DNA from: Antribacter gilvus
GTDB taxonomy: Bacteria > Actinomycetota > Actinomycetes > Actinomycetales > Cellulomonadaceae
Reading direction: 5' to 3'
Assembly (NCBI RefSeq): GCF_003946865.1
Contig: NZ_QXTH01000008.1
Location: 246,343 to 310,342, forward strand
DNA length: 64,000 nucleotides
Positions within the stretch are counted from its first letter, which is position 1. Every line of letters starts with the position of its first letter. The translations under genes were made by a program, and so were the position numbers. Below, in pieces: positions 40,758-49,309 of the stretch. The notes beneath the pieces are model-generated. The model saw only the letters and a list, made by a program, of their open reading frames with translations. It had not been told where the DNA came from and made no database searches.

Positions 40758-42704
40758 TCACGGTTCCACGTCGTCGTGCAGTACCACCCGCGACAGCTCG
40801 TAGCCGGCTCCCGGCACCCGCCAGTAGTGCAGCCTCCGCGCGGACGGCGTGTTCACCTGGAGCGACACCCGCCAGCACACCGCCCCGTCCGACTCGCGCA
40901 CCCGCGTGGGGTCGTCACCGCCCGCCCCGGTGCGCAGGCGGTGCACCTGGAGCCCGTTCATCTCGTGCGCCAGCCCCGTCAGCACCATCACGACGGTCCA
41001 GAGCAGCCGCTCGCGGCTCACCCCCTCGATGTCGTCCACCGACCCCAGGAACCGCGGACCGAGCCGGTACGGCGCGAGCGGACGGGCCGCCTTCTCCGCG
41101 GCCCGGACCACGTGCGCCCACGCGTCGCCGACCTCGAACCGGAACTGCTCCTCAGGATCGAGGAAGAGCCGCTCGTCGCCGTCGTCGACCCCGCCCAGCT
41201 CGCCCAGCCTCCGCCGGAGCGACGCCGACTCGGTCCGCGCCTTCCGCAGCTCCGTCTTCTGCTGCTCCACGTGCAGCTCCCGGCGCGCGAGCCGGTCCTG
41301 GAGCTCGGCCACGTGCGTGCGCAGCCCCTCCAGCTCGACCTCGCCCTGGCGGTGTGCCCGGCGCAGGTGCGCGACCTCACGCTCGAACGCCCCGGACCTG
41401 GCACGCTCGGCGTCGAGCGCGAGGCTCAGGTCGCGCGCCGCCTTGCCGGACGCGTGCTGGTGCGCCGGCGGCGCCGGCGCCGCGGACTCCCCGGCGAGCA
41501 TCGCCGCCACATCACCCGGAGTAGGCCTCCGGTGCCCGACGACGGAGCCCGGCCCGGGCGCGGACGTCACCGACCCGCGGGCCGGGAGGGCCGCGGTGCC
41601 CGGCGCACCAGGACGCGGGCTCGGACCAGGAAGAAGGGCCGGCCCCGGACGTGGGGCGGCGGGGAGAGGGGACAGTTCCGCCACCGTGTCGGCCGCCGGC
41701 ACCACAGGGGCCGGCCGCGGCAGCCCGAGCCAGGGCGGCCCGCCGTCGAGCAACGACAGGGCGGGCAGCGGTGGCTCGCCCTCGTCGACGTCGTCGAGCC
41801 GCAGCGCCACGCCGTCGAGCGGCGCCGGCGCGACCCGCCCGAGCACCACCTCGCCCACGGAGAAGAGGTCGCCGAGCAGGTCGAGGTCGTTCCCCGTGAC
41901 CTCGGAGCGGTGCACGCGCACCGCCACTGCGGGAGCCAGGGCGATGGTCACCGCGGCGTCGTCCACCGACTCGACCCGGCCCAGCACGACGTGGCCCACG
42001 CGGTAGGCGCGCTTGACCGCCCGGCGCTGCGTGGCGGCGTCGGGCAGCATGGCACGGACGTCCAGGAGCTTCCGGGCCTGGTCGAACGCGCCGGTCACGG
42101 ACATGCCGGGCGCCAGGAGGCGGTCGAGCGGCACCCCGGGAACCGTGAGCTCCTCCGAGATGCCGGCCTGGCCGCCGTCGTCCAGGGCGACGATGGCGCG
42201 GGAGCCCAGGACGCCCAGCACCGTGCCCCGCGCCTCACGGGCGCCGGGCGGGACGGGTCCCGCCGAGCCGGCCAGGCCCGCGCGGACCGCGCTGGTGAGC
42301 GCGTCGCGGACGAGCCGTTCGTGGACCCGGGCGCCGTCGGTCGCGGAGTACGCGAAGTGGAGCTGCGAGCGCGACGGGGTGCGGACCCAGTCGAGCTCGA
42401 CCCCGTAGACGCGGGAGGCCCCGCCGTAGACCTGGGTGTGGTCGGGCATGTGGCGGGAGAACTCCCACGAGACGTCCCCGGTCGGGATGACGACCACCTC
42501 CGCGAGACCGCTCACCTCGTCGAGGACGCGGCGGGGGTCCACCCAGGGCGCGTCGCGGCCCGCCGGGGTCGAGATCACGACGACGGGCCAGGCCCGGCCG
42601 GTGCGCTGCAGCGCCGCGGCGAGCGCACGGGCGTCCTCCTCGGTGCCCACCCGGCGGAGCGTCGCGGGCACGCCGAGGGCCTGGTCGGTGCCGCGTACGC
42701 CCAT
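40758..42704 (-). CDS. Unrecognised protein with N-terminal alpha/beta domain, S1-like repeats and coiled coil
   Basis: A 648-residue protein I cannot name. Residues 1-125 look like an alpha/beta domain ending in the distinctive TQVYGGASRVYGVELDW. Residues 155-300 hold two S1/OB-like repeats (GTVLGVLGSRAIVALDDG; GHVVLGRVESVDDAAVTIAL). A 120-residue Pro/Ala/Gly linker follows, then a coiled coil (about residues 430-500, heptads rich in Arg, Leu and Glu) and a compact C-terminal domain (FLGSVDDIEGVSRERLLWTV, LHYWRVPGAGYELSRVVLHD). GGAGGGAGGG precedes the ATG, with a TAGGCT box further upstream. It stands alone, divergent from mrp. An RNA-binding role is inference. Confidence 0.75.
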   Translation of the reverse strand: MGVRGTDQALGVPATLRRVGTEEDARALAAALQRTGRAWPVVVISTPAGRDAPWVDPRRVLDEVSGLAEVVVIPTGDVSWEFSRHMPDHTQVYGGASRVYGVELDWVRTPSRSQLHFAYSATDGARVHERLVRDALTSAVRAGLAGSAGPVPPGAREARGTVLGVLGSRAIVALDDGGQAGISEELTVPGVPLDRLLAPGMSVTGAFDQARKLLDVRAMLPDAATQRRAVKRAYRVGHVVLGRVESVDDAAVTIALAPAVAVRVHRSEVTGNDLDLLGDLFSVGEVVLGRVAPAPLDGVALRLDDVDEGEPPLPALSLLDGGPPWLGLPRPAPVVPAADTVAELSPLPAAPRPGPALLPGPSPRPGAPGTAALPARGSVTSAPGPGSVVGHRRPTPGDVAAMLAGESAAPAPPAHQHASGKAARDLSLALDAERARSGAFEREVAHLRRAHRQGEVELEGLRTHVAELQDRLARRELHVEQQKTELRKARTESASLRRRLGELGGVDDGDERLFLDPEEQFRFEVGDAWAHVVRAAEKAARPLAPYRLGPRFLGSVDDIEGVSRERLLWTVVMVLTGLAHEMNGLQVHRLRTGAGGDDPTRVRESDGAVCWRVSLQVNTPSARRLHYWRVPGAGYELSRVVLHDDVEP

Positions 42705-42790
42705 GACGCCCTCCCTCCGGGGTCTGGCAGCCTACCGAGACAAACCCGGTCTCATCACGACGCCGCACGGGACCCTCCTAGGATCGACAC

Positions 42791-43948
42791 ATGACGTCCC
42801 ACGCCGAACCGCCCGCTGCTCCCGCCGACGCCCTCGAGGCTCGTGTGCGCGCCGCCCTCACGGGCGTCATCGATCCGGAGATCCGGCGGCCCATCACGGA
42901 CCTCGGCATGGTCCGTTCGGTCGCGGTGTCCGACGACGGCGCGGTCACCGTCGGCATCGACCTCACCGTCGCGGGCTGTCCCATGAAGGCGACCCTGATC
43001 CAGGACGTCACGGCGGCCACCGAGGCGGTGCCCGGGGTCGCGCGAGCGGTCGTCGACCTGGGCGTGATGTCGACCGAGCAGCGCGCCTCGCTGCGCTCGA
43101 AGCTCCGGGGCGGCTCGGGCGACCCCGTGATCCCGTTCTCCCAGCCGGGGTCGCTGACCAAGGTCTACGCGGTGGCGTCCGGCAAGGGCGGGGTCGGCAA
43201 GTCCTCCGTGACGGCCAACCTGGCGGTGGCGCTGGCCGAGGAAGGGCTGTCGGTGGGCGTCATCGACGCGGACATCTACGGCTTCTCGATCCCCCGCATG
43301 CTCGGCGTGACGCGGGCACCCACGCGGGTGGACTCGATGCTGCTCCCGCCGATCGCCCACGGCGTGAAGGTCGTGTCGATCGGCATGTTCGTGGCCGAGG
43401 GCCAGCCGGTCGTGTGGCGCGGGCCCATGCTGCACCGCGCGCTGGAGCAGTTCCTCGCCGACGTGTTCTGGGGCGACCTCGACGTGCTGCTCCTCGACCT
43501 GCCGCCCGGCACCGGCGACATCGCCATCTCCGTGGCGCAGCTGCTGCCGTCGTCCGAGATCGTGGTGGTGACCACGCCGCAGGCCGCCGCCGCCGAGGTG
43601 GCCGAGCGGGCCGGGTCGGTCGCGATGCAGACGTCGCAGGGCGTGGTCGGCGTCGTGGAGAACATGTCGTGGCTCGAGCAGCCCGACGGCTCACGCCTCC
43701 ACGTGTTCGGCGAGGGCGGCGGCGAGCGGGTGTCCGCCCGGCTGTCCCAGCTCCTCGGGTCCGAGGTGCCGCTGCTGGGCCAGGTGCCCCTCGACGTCGC
43801 CGTCCGCGAGGCCGGCGACGCCGGGACGCCCGTGGTGCTCTCCGACCCGGAGTCGACGGGTGCCGTGGTGCTGCGCGACGTGGCCCGTGGGCTGGCCCGC
43901 CGCCAGCGCGGCCTGGCCGGGCGTCAGCTGGGGCTGAGCCCGGCCTGA
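42791..43948 (+). CDS. mrp: Mrp/NBP35-family P-loop ATPase
   Basis: A 385-residue protein with an N-terminal DUF59/MIP18 domain (VIDPEIRRPITDLGMV) and a ParA-like ATPase with the deviant Walker A ASGKGGVGKSS, VIDADIYGFSIPRML, and LLLDLPPGTGDIAI. Mrp proteins carry or deliver Fe-S clusters. The CxxC expected after VVENMS is missing (SWLEQPDGSRLHVFGEGGG), as in other actinobacterial Mrp proteins. The ATG follows TAGGAT (42779-42784) by 6 bases, consistent with a leaderless mRNA. Confidence 0.93.
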   Translation: MTSHAEPPAAPADALEARVRAALTGVIDPEIRRPITDLGMVRSVAVSDDGAVTVGIDLTVAGCPMKATLIQDVTAATEAVPGVARAVVDLGVMSTEQRASLRSKLRGGSGDPVIPFSQPGSLTKVYAVASGKGGVGKSSVTANLAVALAEEGLSVGVIDADIYGFSIPRMLGVTRAPTRVDSMLLPPIAHGVKVVSIGMFVAEGQPVVWRGPMLHRALEQFLADVFWGDLDVLLLDLPPGTGDIAISVAQLLPSSEIVVVTTPQAAAAEVAERAGSVAMQTSQGVVGVVENMSWLEQPDGSRLHVFGEGGGERVSARLSQLLGSEVPLLGQVPLDVAVREAGDAGTPVVLSDPESTGAVVLRDVARGLARRQRGLAGRQLGLSPA

Positions 43949-43998
43949 GGCCGGCCATCCGAGCGCCGAACCCGGCCGCCTGCCCGTGGCCGCCCGCC

Positions 43999-44051
43999 GA
44001 CCAGGTAGCTGTTCCCCGTCCGACGCTCAGACGGGGAACAACCACCTGGTC
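43999..44051. terminator. Palindromic element A, convergent terminator after mrp
   Basis: Two 22-nt arms (43999-44020 and 44030-44051) match at 20 positions around a 9-nt loop. The arms carry CCAGGTAG and GTTCCCCGTC, shared with element B. It lies between the convergent mrp and small membrane protein genes. Confidence 0.8.
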
Positions 44052-44067
44052 GACCCAGCATGACGAC

Positions 44068-44364
44068 CTACCGGACCACGAAGAACGAGACGACCGCGAG
44101 GGCCAGCAGCACCCCCGGGAGGATCAGGTGCGTGAGCGGCACCCGGCCGCGGTAGCCCGCGTACAGCGCTCCGACGACGAGTGCCGCGCCGACGACACGG
44201 GACACCGCGTACACGTGCTCGACCCCCCAGAACCGGTCGAGCACGGCGCCCGCCAGGAGCGCGAGAGCACCAAGAGACGTCAGGGTGCTGACTCGTGCCT
44301 TGTGGTCGGAGCGCGGCTCGACGCCCTCCGGCTCGGCCACGGTGGGCCTCGGCTCCGCGGTCAT
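44068..44364 (-). CDS. Small membrane protein at the end of an ABC exporter operon
   Basis: A 98-residue protein with three hydrophobic segments (LTSLGALALLAGAVLDRFW, VSRVVGAALVVGALYAGY, HLILPGVLLALAVVSFFVV). Its ATG overlaps the stop of the permease gene (ATGA), so it is the third gene of the operon. I do not recognise a family; it may be an accessory exporter subunit. Confidence 0.75.
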   Translation of the reverse strand: MTAEPRPTVAEPEGVEPRSDHKARVSTLTSLGALALLAGAVLDRFWGVEHVYAVSRVVGAALVVGALYAGYRGRVPLTHLILPGVLLALAVVSFFVVR

Positions 44365-45176
44365 GCCGACCGGACCTCTGACCGGACCACGCGCACCAGG
44401 CCGCCCACCAGCGGTGCGACCACCCAGATCGCGGTCGCGGTGGCGAGACGGGCCCAGTCCTCGCCGCCCATGCCGCCCGCGAGGAGCGGCCCGGACGCCG
44501 TCGTGAAGTCGATCCACGGCAGCACGTCCCGCATCGACGCGACGAAGGCGCCGACGATGCTGAGCACCGTCGGCAGCGCGAAGTACGCCACGATCGCCGC
44601 AGGCGTGTTGAGCAGCAGCGTGCCGAACGCCACGCCCTGAGCCATGCTCAGGAGCAGCAGCAGCACGGCGCCGCCGAGGATCTCCCCGTCGAGGCTCCAG
44701 TCCCCGTCCGCACCGCGGAACGCCATGAGCCCGAGCTGCGCCAGCGCGGCGAGCGCCATGCTCAGACCGAAGAACGCGACGCCGGACGCGAGCGCACTGA
44801 GCAGCTTGGCGAGGCCTACCCGCGTGCGCCGCGGCTCGAGGGTGAAGGTCACGAGCGCGGTGCGCTGGGACCACTCTGCGGTGGCGGCGAGGATGCCCAC
44901 CACGGGGAGCAGGATCGCCATCGGCGACACGGTGCCGATGAGGAGCTCCGCGAACGTCCGGTTGCCGTCGCCGACGAAGGCCATGATCGCGAGGATCCCG
45001 GCGGTCAGGAGCCCGATGACGATCAGGAGCCACCGGCCGGCCCGGGTGTCGAGCTGCTTGCGCCACTCGACGAGCGCGAGCCGCAGGAAGGGGATACCGG
45101 AGACCGTGGCGTCGGGCCGTGGAGCGGCGGGACGGACGACGTCGGGCCGGGCGGTGGGAACGGTCTGGGCGGTCAT
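44361..45176 (-). CDS. ABC-2-type transporter permease
   Basis: A 271-residue protein with six membrane segments, a cytoplasmic basic N-terminus (LALVEWRKQLDTRAGRW) and the EWSQRTALVTFTLEPRR loop typical of ABC-2 permeases. It overlaps the ATPase gene upstream and the small membrane gene downstream by four bases each. Next to a DesK-like two-component system it resembles drug or lipid exporters, but the substrate is unknown. Confidence 0.87.
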   Translation of the reverse strand: MTAQTVPTARPDVVRPAAPRPDATVSGIPFLRLALVEWRKQLDTRAGRWLLIVIGLLTAGILAIMAFVGDGNRTFAELLIGTVSPMAILLPVVGILAATAEWSQRTALVTFTLEPRRTRVGLAKLLSALASGVAFFGLSMALAALAQLGLMAFRGADGDWSLDGEILGGAVLLLLLSMAQGVAFGTLLLNTPAAIVAYFALPTVLSIVGAFVASMRDVLPWIDFTTASGPLLAGGMGGEDWARLATATAIWVVAPLVGGLVRVVRSEVRSA

Positions 45177-46072
45177 GCCGCCACCTCCTCGCGTGCGTCG
45201 GGAGCGGTGAGCTCGAGGAACATGTCCTCGAGACCGCGTGACTCTGCGGCCCGCAGCTCGACGAGCACCACGCCGGCGCCGGCGGCGATCCGGCCGACGG
45301 CCTGTGGCTCGGCCATCACGGACAGCCCGCCTGTGGCGAGCCGCTCGGCCTCGACCCCGGCGGCACCGAGCGCCGTCGCGAGCGCCGTCTCGTCCTCGGC
45401 GCGGACCACGGTGCCGGCCCCGCGGAGGAGCAGCTCCTTGGCCCCCTGCGCCACGATGCGGCCGCGGCCGATGACGATCAGCTCGTCGGCCACCTTCTCG
45501 ATCTCGTGCAGCAGGTGCGACGAGAGCAGGACGGTCCCGCCGTGGTGGGCGAAGTCCTGCAGGAGGTCGCGCATCCAGCGGATGCCTGCCGGGTCGAGCC
45601 CGTTGGCGGGTTCGTCGAGGATGAGCACCTGCGGGTCGCCGAGGAGCGCTCCGGCGATCCCGAGGCGCTGGCGCATGCCGAGCGAATAGGCGCCGACGCG
45701 GCGGCGCGACTCCTTCTCGGTGAGGCCCACGAGATCGAGCATCCGGCCCACCCGCGCCCTCCCGATGCCCATCGTCATGGCGCCGAGCTCCAGGACCTCG
45801 CGGCCGGTGCGTCCGGAGTGCTGGGCGGAGGCGTCGAGGAGGACCCCCACGTGCCGGCCGGGGTTGGGCAGCTGGGCGAAGGGGCTGCCGAGAACGTGCG
45901 CGGTGCCCGACGTGGCGGGGGTCAGCCCGCACAGGATCCGCATGGTGGTCGACTTGCCCGCGCCGTTGGGGCCGAGGAAGCCCGTCACGAGGCCGGGGCG
46001 CACCTCGAACGACACGTCGTCCACGGCGGTGAACGACCCGTATCTCCTGGTCAGTCTGTCTGCTGTGATCAT
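45173..46072 (-). CDS. ABC transporter ATP-binding protein (ABC-2 exporter)
   Basis: A 299-residue DrrA/CcmA-type ATPase. Walker A is GPNGAGKST, the Q-loop region follows, the signature is YSLGMRQRL, Walker B is VLILDEPANGLDPAG, and the switch His is in LLSSHLLHEIE. The C-terminal 80 residues form the extra domain of this exporter class. It is the first gene of the three-gene operon and divergent from the histidine kinase gene. Confidence 0.93.
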   Translation of the reverse strand: MITADRLTRRYGSFTAVDDVSFEVRPGLVTGFLGPNGAGKSTTMRILCGLTPATSGTAHVLGSPFAQLPNPGRHVGVLLDASAQHSGRTGREVLELGAMTMGIGRARVGRMLDLVGLTEKESRRRVGAYSLGMRQRLGIAGALLGDPQVLILDEPANGLDPAGIRWMRDLLQDFAHHGGTVLLSSHLLHEIEKVADELIVIGRGRIVAQGAKELLLRGAGTVVRAEDETALATALGAAGVEAERLATGGLSVMAEPQAVGRIAAGAGVVLVELRAAESRGLEDMFLELTAPDAREEVAA

Positions 46073-46201
46073 GGCTCCACCCTCGCGCGGCGCGGCCCGC
46101 GGCACATCGGCCGCGGGACTGGACCTCCTCCGACTTTGGGATGACCTGCGGTGGCCGTCCGGCCGATGCGCGCCGGGACGCCACCCGCTTAGGCTCGCGC
46201 T

Positions 46202-47413
46202 GTGCCCACCCCGCCGCCCGTCCACACCACCCGGGCGGCGCGCGTCTGGGGTGAGGTCTGGCGTGTGCTCGTGGCGCTGGTCTTCGGGTTCGCACTGCTC
46301 ATCGCGGTGACGTGGCAGGTCGACATCGGCGAGCGCTCCATGCGGTCCATCGGCATCGTCGTGCTCGACCTCCTGTTCGGGCTCGTGTCGCTCTGCCTGC
46401 TCCCGCTCCGGCGCCGGGCGCCGCGCACGATCGCCATGGTGCTCACCCTGTTCACGGCGTTCTCCACGACCGCGGTGGGTGCCGCCGGCATCGCCTACAT
46501 CTCCCTGTCCACCCGCCGGAGATGGCCGGAGATGGTGTCCGTCGGGCTCATCGCCGTGGGTGCCCAGGCGGTCTGGTCGTGGTTCTACCCCTACCCCCCG
46601 AACACCCCCGACGGCCTGGTCGACCTCGTGGCAGTGATGGTCGTCTCGGCCCTCTGGGCCTGGATCGGTGCCTATATCGGCCTGCGCCGGGAGCACATCC
46701 GCTCGCTCCGGGAGCGTGCCGAGACGGCAGAACGCGAGCAGGCGAGCCGGGTCGCGCAGGCGCGGTCCACGGAACGCGCGCGGATCGCGCGGGAGATGCA
46801 CGACGTCCTGGCCCACCGGATGTCGATCGTCGCGATGCACGCGGGTGCGCTGGCGTACCGCACGGACCTCCCGCCGGAGCGCGTGGCCGAGACCGCCACG
46901 GTGATCCAGGAGGCCGCTCACTCGGCGCTGCAGGAGCTGCGGGACGTCCTGGGCGTGCTGCGCGACCTCGACGGCGTGCCGGCACCCGCCGGTGACGGCC
47001 ACACGCTGCCCGAGCCGCCGCAGCCCACCCTGGCGGACCTCGACGACCTGCTCCAGGAGACCCGCTCGGCAGGCACGACCGTCACCGCGCACGACAGCCT
47101 CGACCAGCCCGGCCGGCTGCCCGTGGCGGTGTCCCGGAACGCCTACCGCATCCTTCAGGAGGCCCTGACGAACGCCAGGAAGCACGCGCCCTGGACGCCG
47201 GTCACGATCTCCCTCGCGGGCGGGCCCGGCGAGGGTCTCACCCTGACGGTGCGGAACCCGCTCCCCGCGCGCGCGCCGGCGTCCCCTCCCCCGTCGTCCG
47301 GCCTCGGTCTCGTGGGCCTCACGGAGCGCGCCGCACTGAGCGGCGGCCGGCTCACCCATGGGCCGGTGAGCAGCCAGTTCATCCTCGAGGCGTGGCTACC
47401 GTGGTCCCTATGA
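46202..47413 (+). CDS. Sensor histidine kinase, DesK/NarL type
   Basis: A 403-residue kinase with four or five N-terminal membrane segments (residues 22-165), a coiled coil, the HisKA_3 phosphorylation helix REMHDVLAHRMS, and an ATPase domain (ILQEALTNARKHA, SGLGLVGLTERA). The GTG start lies 6 bases after TAGGCT (46190-46195), so the mRNA is probably leaderless. The stop overlaps the response regulator start. Divergent from the ABC exporter, it probably senses an envelope stress and controls that exporter. Confidence 0.92.
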   Translation: MPTPPPVHTTRAARVWGEVWRVLVALVFGFALLIAVTWQVDIGERSMRSIGIVVLDLLFGLVSLCLLPLRRRAPRTIAMVLTLFTAFSTTAVGAAGIAYISLSTRRRWPEMVSVGLIAVGAQAVWSWFYPYPPNTPDGLVDLVAVMVVSALWAWIGAYIGLRREHIRSLRERAETAEREQASRVAQARSTERARIAREMHDVLAHRMSIVAMHAGALAYRTDLPPERVAETATVIQEAAHSALQELRDVLGVLRDLDGVPAPAGDGHTLPEPPQPTLADLDDLLQETRSAGTTVTAHDSLDQPGRLPVAVSRNAYRILQEALTNARKHAPWTPVTISLAGGPGEGLTLTVRNPLPARAPASPPPSSGLGLVGLTERAALSGGRLTHGPVSSQFILEAWLPWSL

Positions 47414-48105
47414 CCGACGCCGGCACCCTCCCCGCCGGGCATGCGCCCGCCCGGCCCGTCACCGTCGCCCTGGTGGACGACGACGCGCTCGTCCGGGCCG
47501 GCCTCGGCCTCATCCTGGGCGGCTCCACCACCCTGGAGGTCGTGGGCGAGGCGGCCGACGGCGCGGCCGGGGTCGACCTGGTGGCCCGCGCCCGCCCCGA
47601 CGTCGTGCTCATGGACATCCGCATGCCCCGGATGGACGGGCTCGAGGCGACGCGACGGATCGTGGCGACCGGGACGTCGTCGCGCATCATCGTGCTGACC
47701 ACCTTCGACACGGACGACCTGGTGCTCGACGCCCTGCGCGTGGGGGCCGCGGGCTTCCTCCTCAAGGACACGCCGCCGCCGCGGCTGGTCGCGGCGGTGC
47801 ACGCGGCGGCCGCCGGGGAGCCCACGCTGTCGCCGAGCGTCACCGCGCAGCTCATCGCGCGCGTCTCCCGGCCGGACGACGGCCCCCGCCGGAGCGTCGC
47901 GCGCGGCCGGTTCGACGCGCTGACCGAGCGGGAGCGGGAGGTGGCCGTCGCGGTGGCGCGCGGCCTGTCGAACGCGGAGATCGCCCGGGAGCTGTACATG
48001 GGCGTGCCGACGGTGAAGACGCACGTGTCGCGCATCCTCGCGAAGCTCGGCGCGGAGAACCGGGTCCAGGTGGCGATCACCGTCCACGAGGCGGGGCTGG
48101 TCTGA
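47410..48105 (+). CDS. NarL/LuxR-family response regulator
   Basis: A 231-residue regulator. The receiver domain has the acidic pair VALVDDDALVRAG, the phosphorylated Asp in VVLMDIRMPRMDG, and the Lys in GFLLKDTPP. The C-terminal LuxR helix-turn-helix is LTEREREVAVAVARG...SNAEIARELYMG...VKTHVSRIL. The ATG overlaps the kinase stop (ATGA), confirming the pair. Confidence 0.94.
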   Translation: MTDAGTLPAGHAPARPVTVALVDDDALVRAGLGLILGGSTTLEVVGEAADGAAGVDLVARARPDVVLMDIRMPRMDGLEATRRIVATGTSSRIIVLTTFDTDDLVLDALRVGAAGFLLKDTPPPRLVAAVHAAAAGEPTLSPSVTAQLIARVSRPDDGPRRSVARGRFDALTEREREVAVAVARGLSNAEIARELYMGVPTVKTHVSRILAKLGAENRVQVAITVHEAGLV

Positions 48106-48121
48106 CCCGGGGCTGCACCCC

Positions 48122-48180
48122 GACGACCAGGTAGTTGTTCCCCCTCTGAGGCTCGGACGGGGAACAGCTACCTGGTCGTC
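48122..48180. terminator. Palindromic element B after the response regulator
   Basis: Two 22-nt arms (48122-48143 and 48159-48180) match except at one position, around a 15-nt loop. The arms carry ACCAGGTAGTTGTTCCCC, almost identical to element A 4 kb away. It probably ends the two-component transcript. Confidence 0.8.
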
Positions 48181-48248
48181 CTGATCGCGGCCTTACGCTC
48201 GCGGCAGATCGGCTGGCCTCTGCCGTCGGGAGCGTGTGGGGTGGGTCC

Positions 48249-49256
48249 ATGCGGATCCTGGTGCTGGGCGGAACGGTCTTCCTCTCGCGCGCTGTCGCCA
48301 CGGAGGCGGTACGGCGCGGGCACGACGTGACGTGCGCGTCGCGGGGAACGAGCGGCTCGCCGCCCGACGGCGCACGGTTCGTGCGCTGGGACCGGGCCGA
48401 ACCGGTCCCGGCCGAGCTGGCCGGCGCGACCCGCCCGGCCGACGACACCTTCGACGCGGTCGTCGACGTCTCGGGAACCCCGTCGCAGGTGCGTCGGGCC
48501 GTGTCGGCGTTCCCCGGCGCGCACTGGACGTTCGTCTCGACGGGCAACGTCTACGCGGACACCGCCACGCCCGGCGGCACGGCCGCCACGTCGGCCCTCG
48601 TGGACCCCGTCGAGACGGACGAGGACCCGCTGTCGGGCCCCGCCGTCTACGGCGCGATGAAGGTGGCGTGCGAGAACCTGGTCCGGGAGGGCGCCTCGGC
48701 CGCGCTCGTGATCCGGCCCGGGCTGATCGTCGGGCCAGGTGACCCCAGCGGCCGCTTCGCCTACTGGCCCGCGTACCTCGCCGCGGCGTCGGCCGACGGC
48801 CGTCCCGTCCTCGTCCCGCAGGACGGGCCCGTGCAGCTCGTGGACGTCCGCGACCTCGCGCAGTGGGTCGTCGCCGGCGCGGAGCGGCGCCTCGTCGGCG
48901 ACTTCGACGCCGTGTGCCCGTCGGTGCCGCGCTCGGAGGTCCTGGCCGCGGTGTCCGACGTCGTCGCGGGCTCGCCGGAGCTCGTTGTCGCGCCGACGGC
49001 GTTCCTCGACGAGCGTGGCGTGAAGCCGTGGAGCGGGCCCCGGTCGATCCCGCTGTGGATCGGCGACCCGGCCTGGGCCGGGTTCATGCGGCGGGACGTG
49101 ACGGCCTCCCTCGAGGCGGGCCTCACGATCCGGCCGTTCGCCGACACCGCGCAGGACACGCTCGAGTGGCTCTCCGCGACGCCGGACGCGACGGTGACGG
49201 GCCTGACGCGGGCGGAGGAGCTCGACGTGCTCGACGCCCTCGCCGGGGCGAGGTGA
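48249..49256 (+). CDS. NAD-dependent epimerase/dehydratase-family protein
   Basis: A 335-residue short-chain dehydrogenase-fold protein: dinucleotide motif MRILVLGGTVFLSRAVA, STGNVY, and the catalytic-type YGAMK. The NAD motif GGTxFLSRAV places it with the reductase-like atypical epimerases common in actinobacteria, not with GalE. The C-terminal half has the conserved VQLVDVRDLAQWVV. The substrate is unknown. It is flanked by element B and the convergent LacI gene. Confidence 0.87.
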   Translation: MRILVLGGTVFLSRAVATEAVRRGHDVTCASRGTSGSPPDGARFVRWDRAEPVPAELAGATRPADDTFDAVVDVSGTPSQVRRAVSAFPGAHWTFVSTGNVYADTATPGGTAATSALVDPVETDEDPLSGPAVYGAMKVACENLVREGASAALVIRPGLIVGPGDPSGRFAYWPAYLAAASADGRPVLVPQDGPVQLVDVRDLAQWVVAGAERRLVGDFDAVCPSVPRSEVLAAVSDVVAGSPELVVAPTAFLDERGVKPWSGPRSIPLWIGDPAWAGFMRRDVTASLEAGLTIRPFADTAQDTLEWLSATPDATVTGLTRAEELDVLDALAGAR

Positions 49257-49309
49257 CCGCCGGGCGAGGTGACCGCCCGGGGCGACCACTCCGTCGTGGG
49301 CCCGGAACG

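Noticed and set aside
48249..49256. The epimerase-fold protein as UDP-glucose 4-epimerase (GalE) completing the Leloir pathway
   Set aside because: Its Rossmann motif and C-terminal half fit the atypical reductase-like branch, and it is separated from galK by the whole importer operon.
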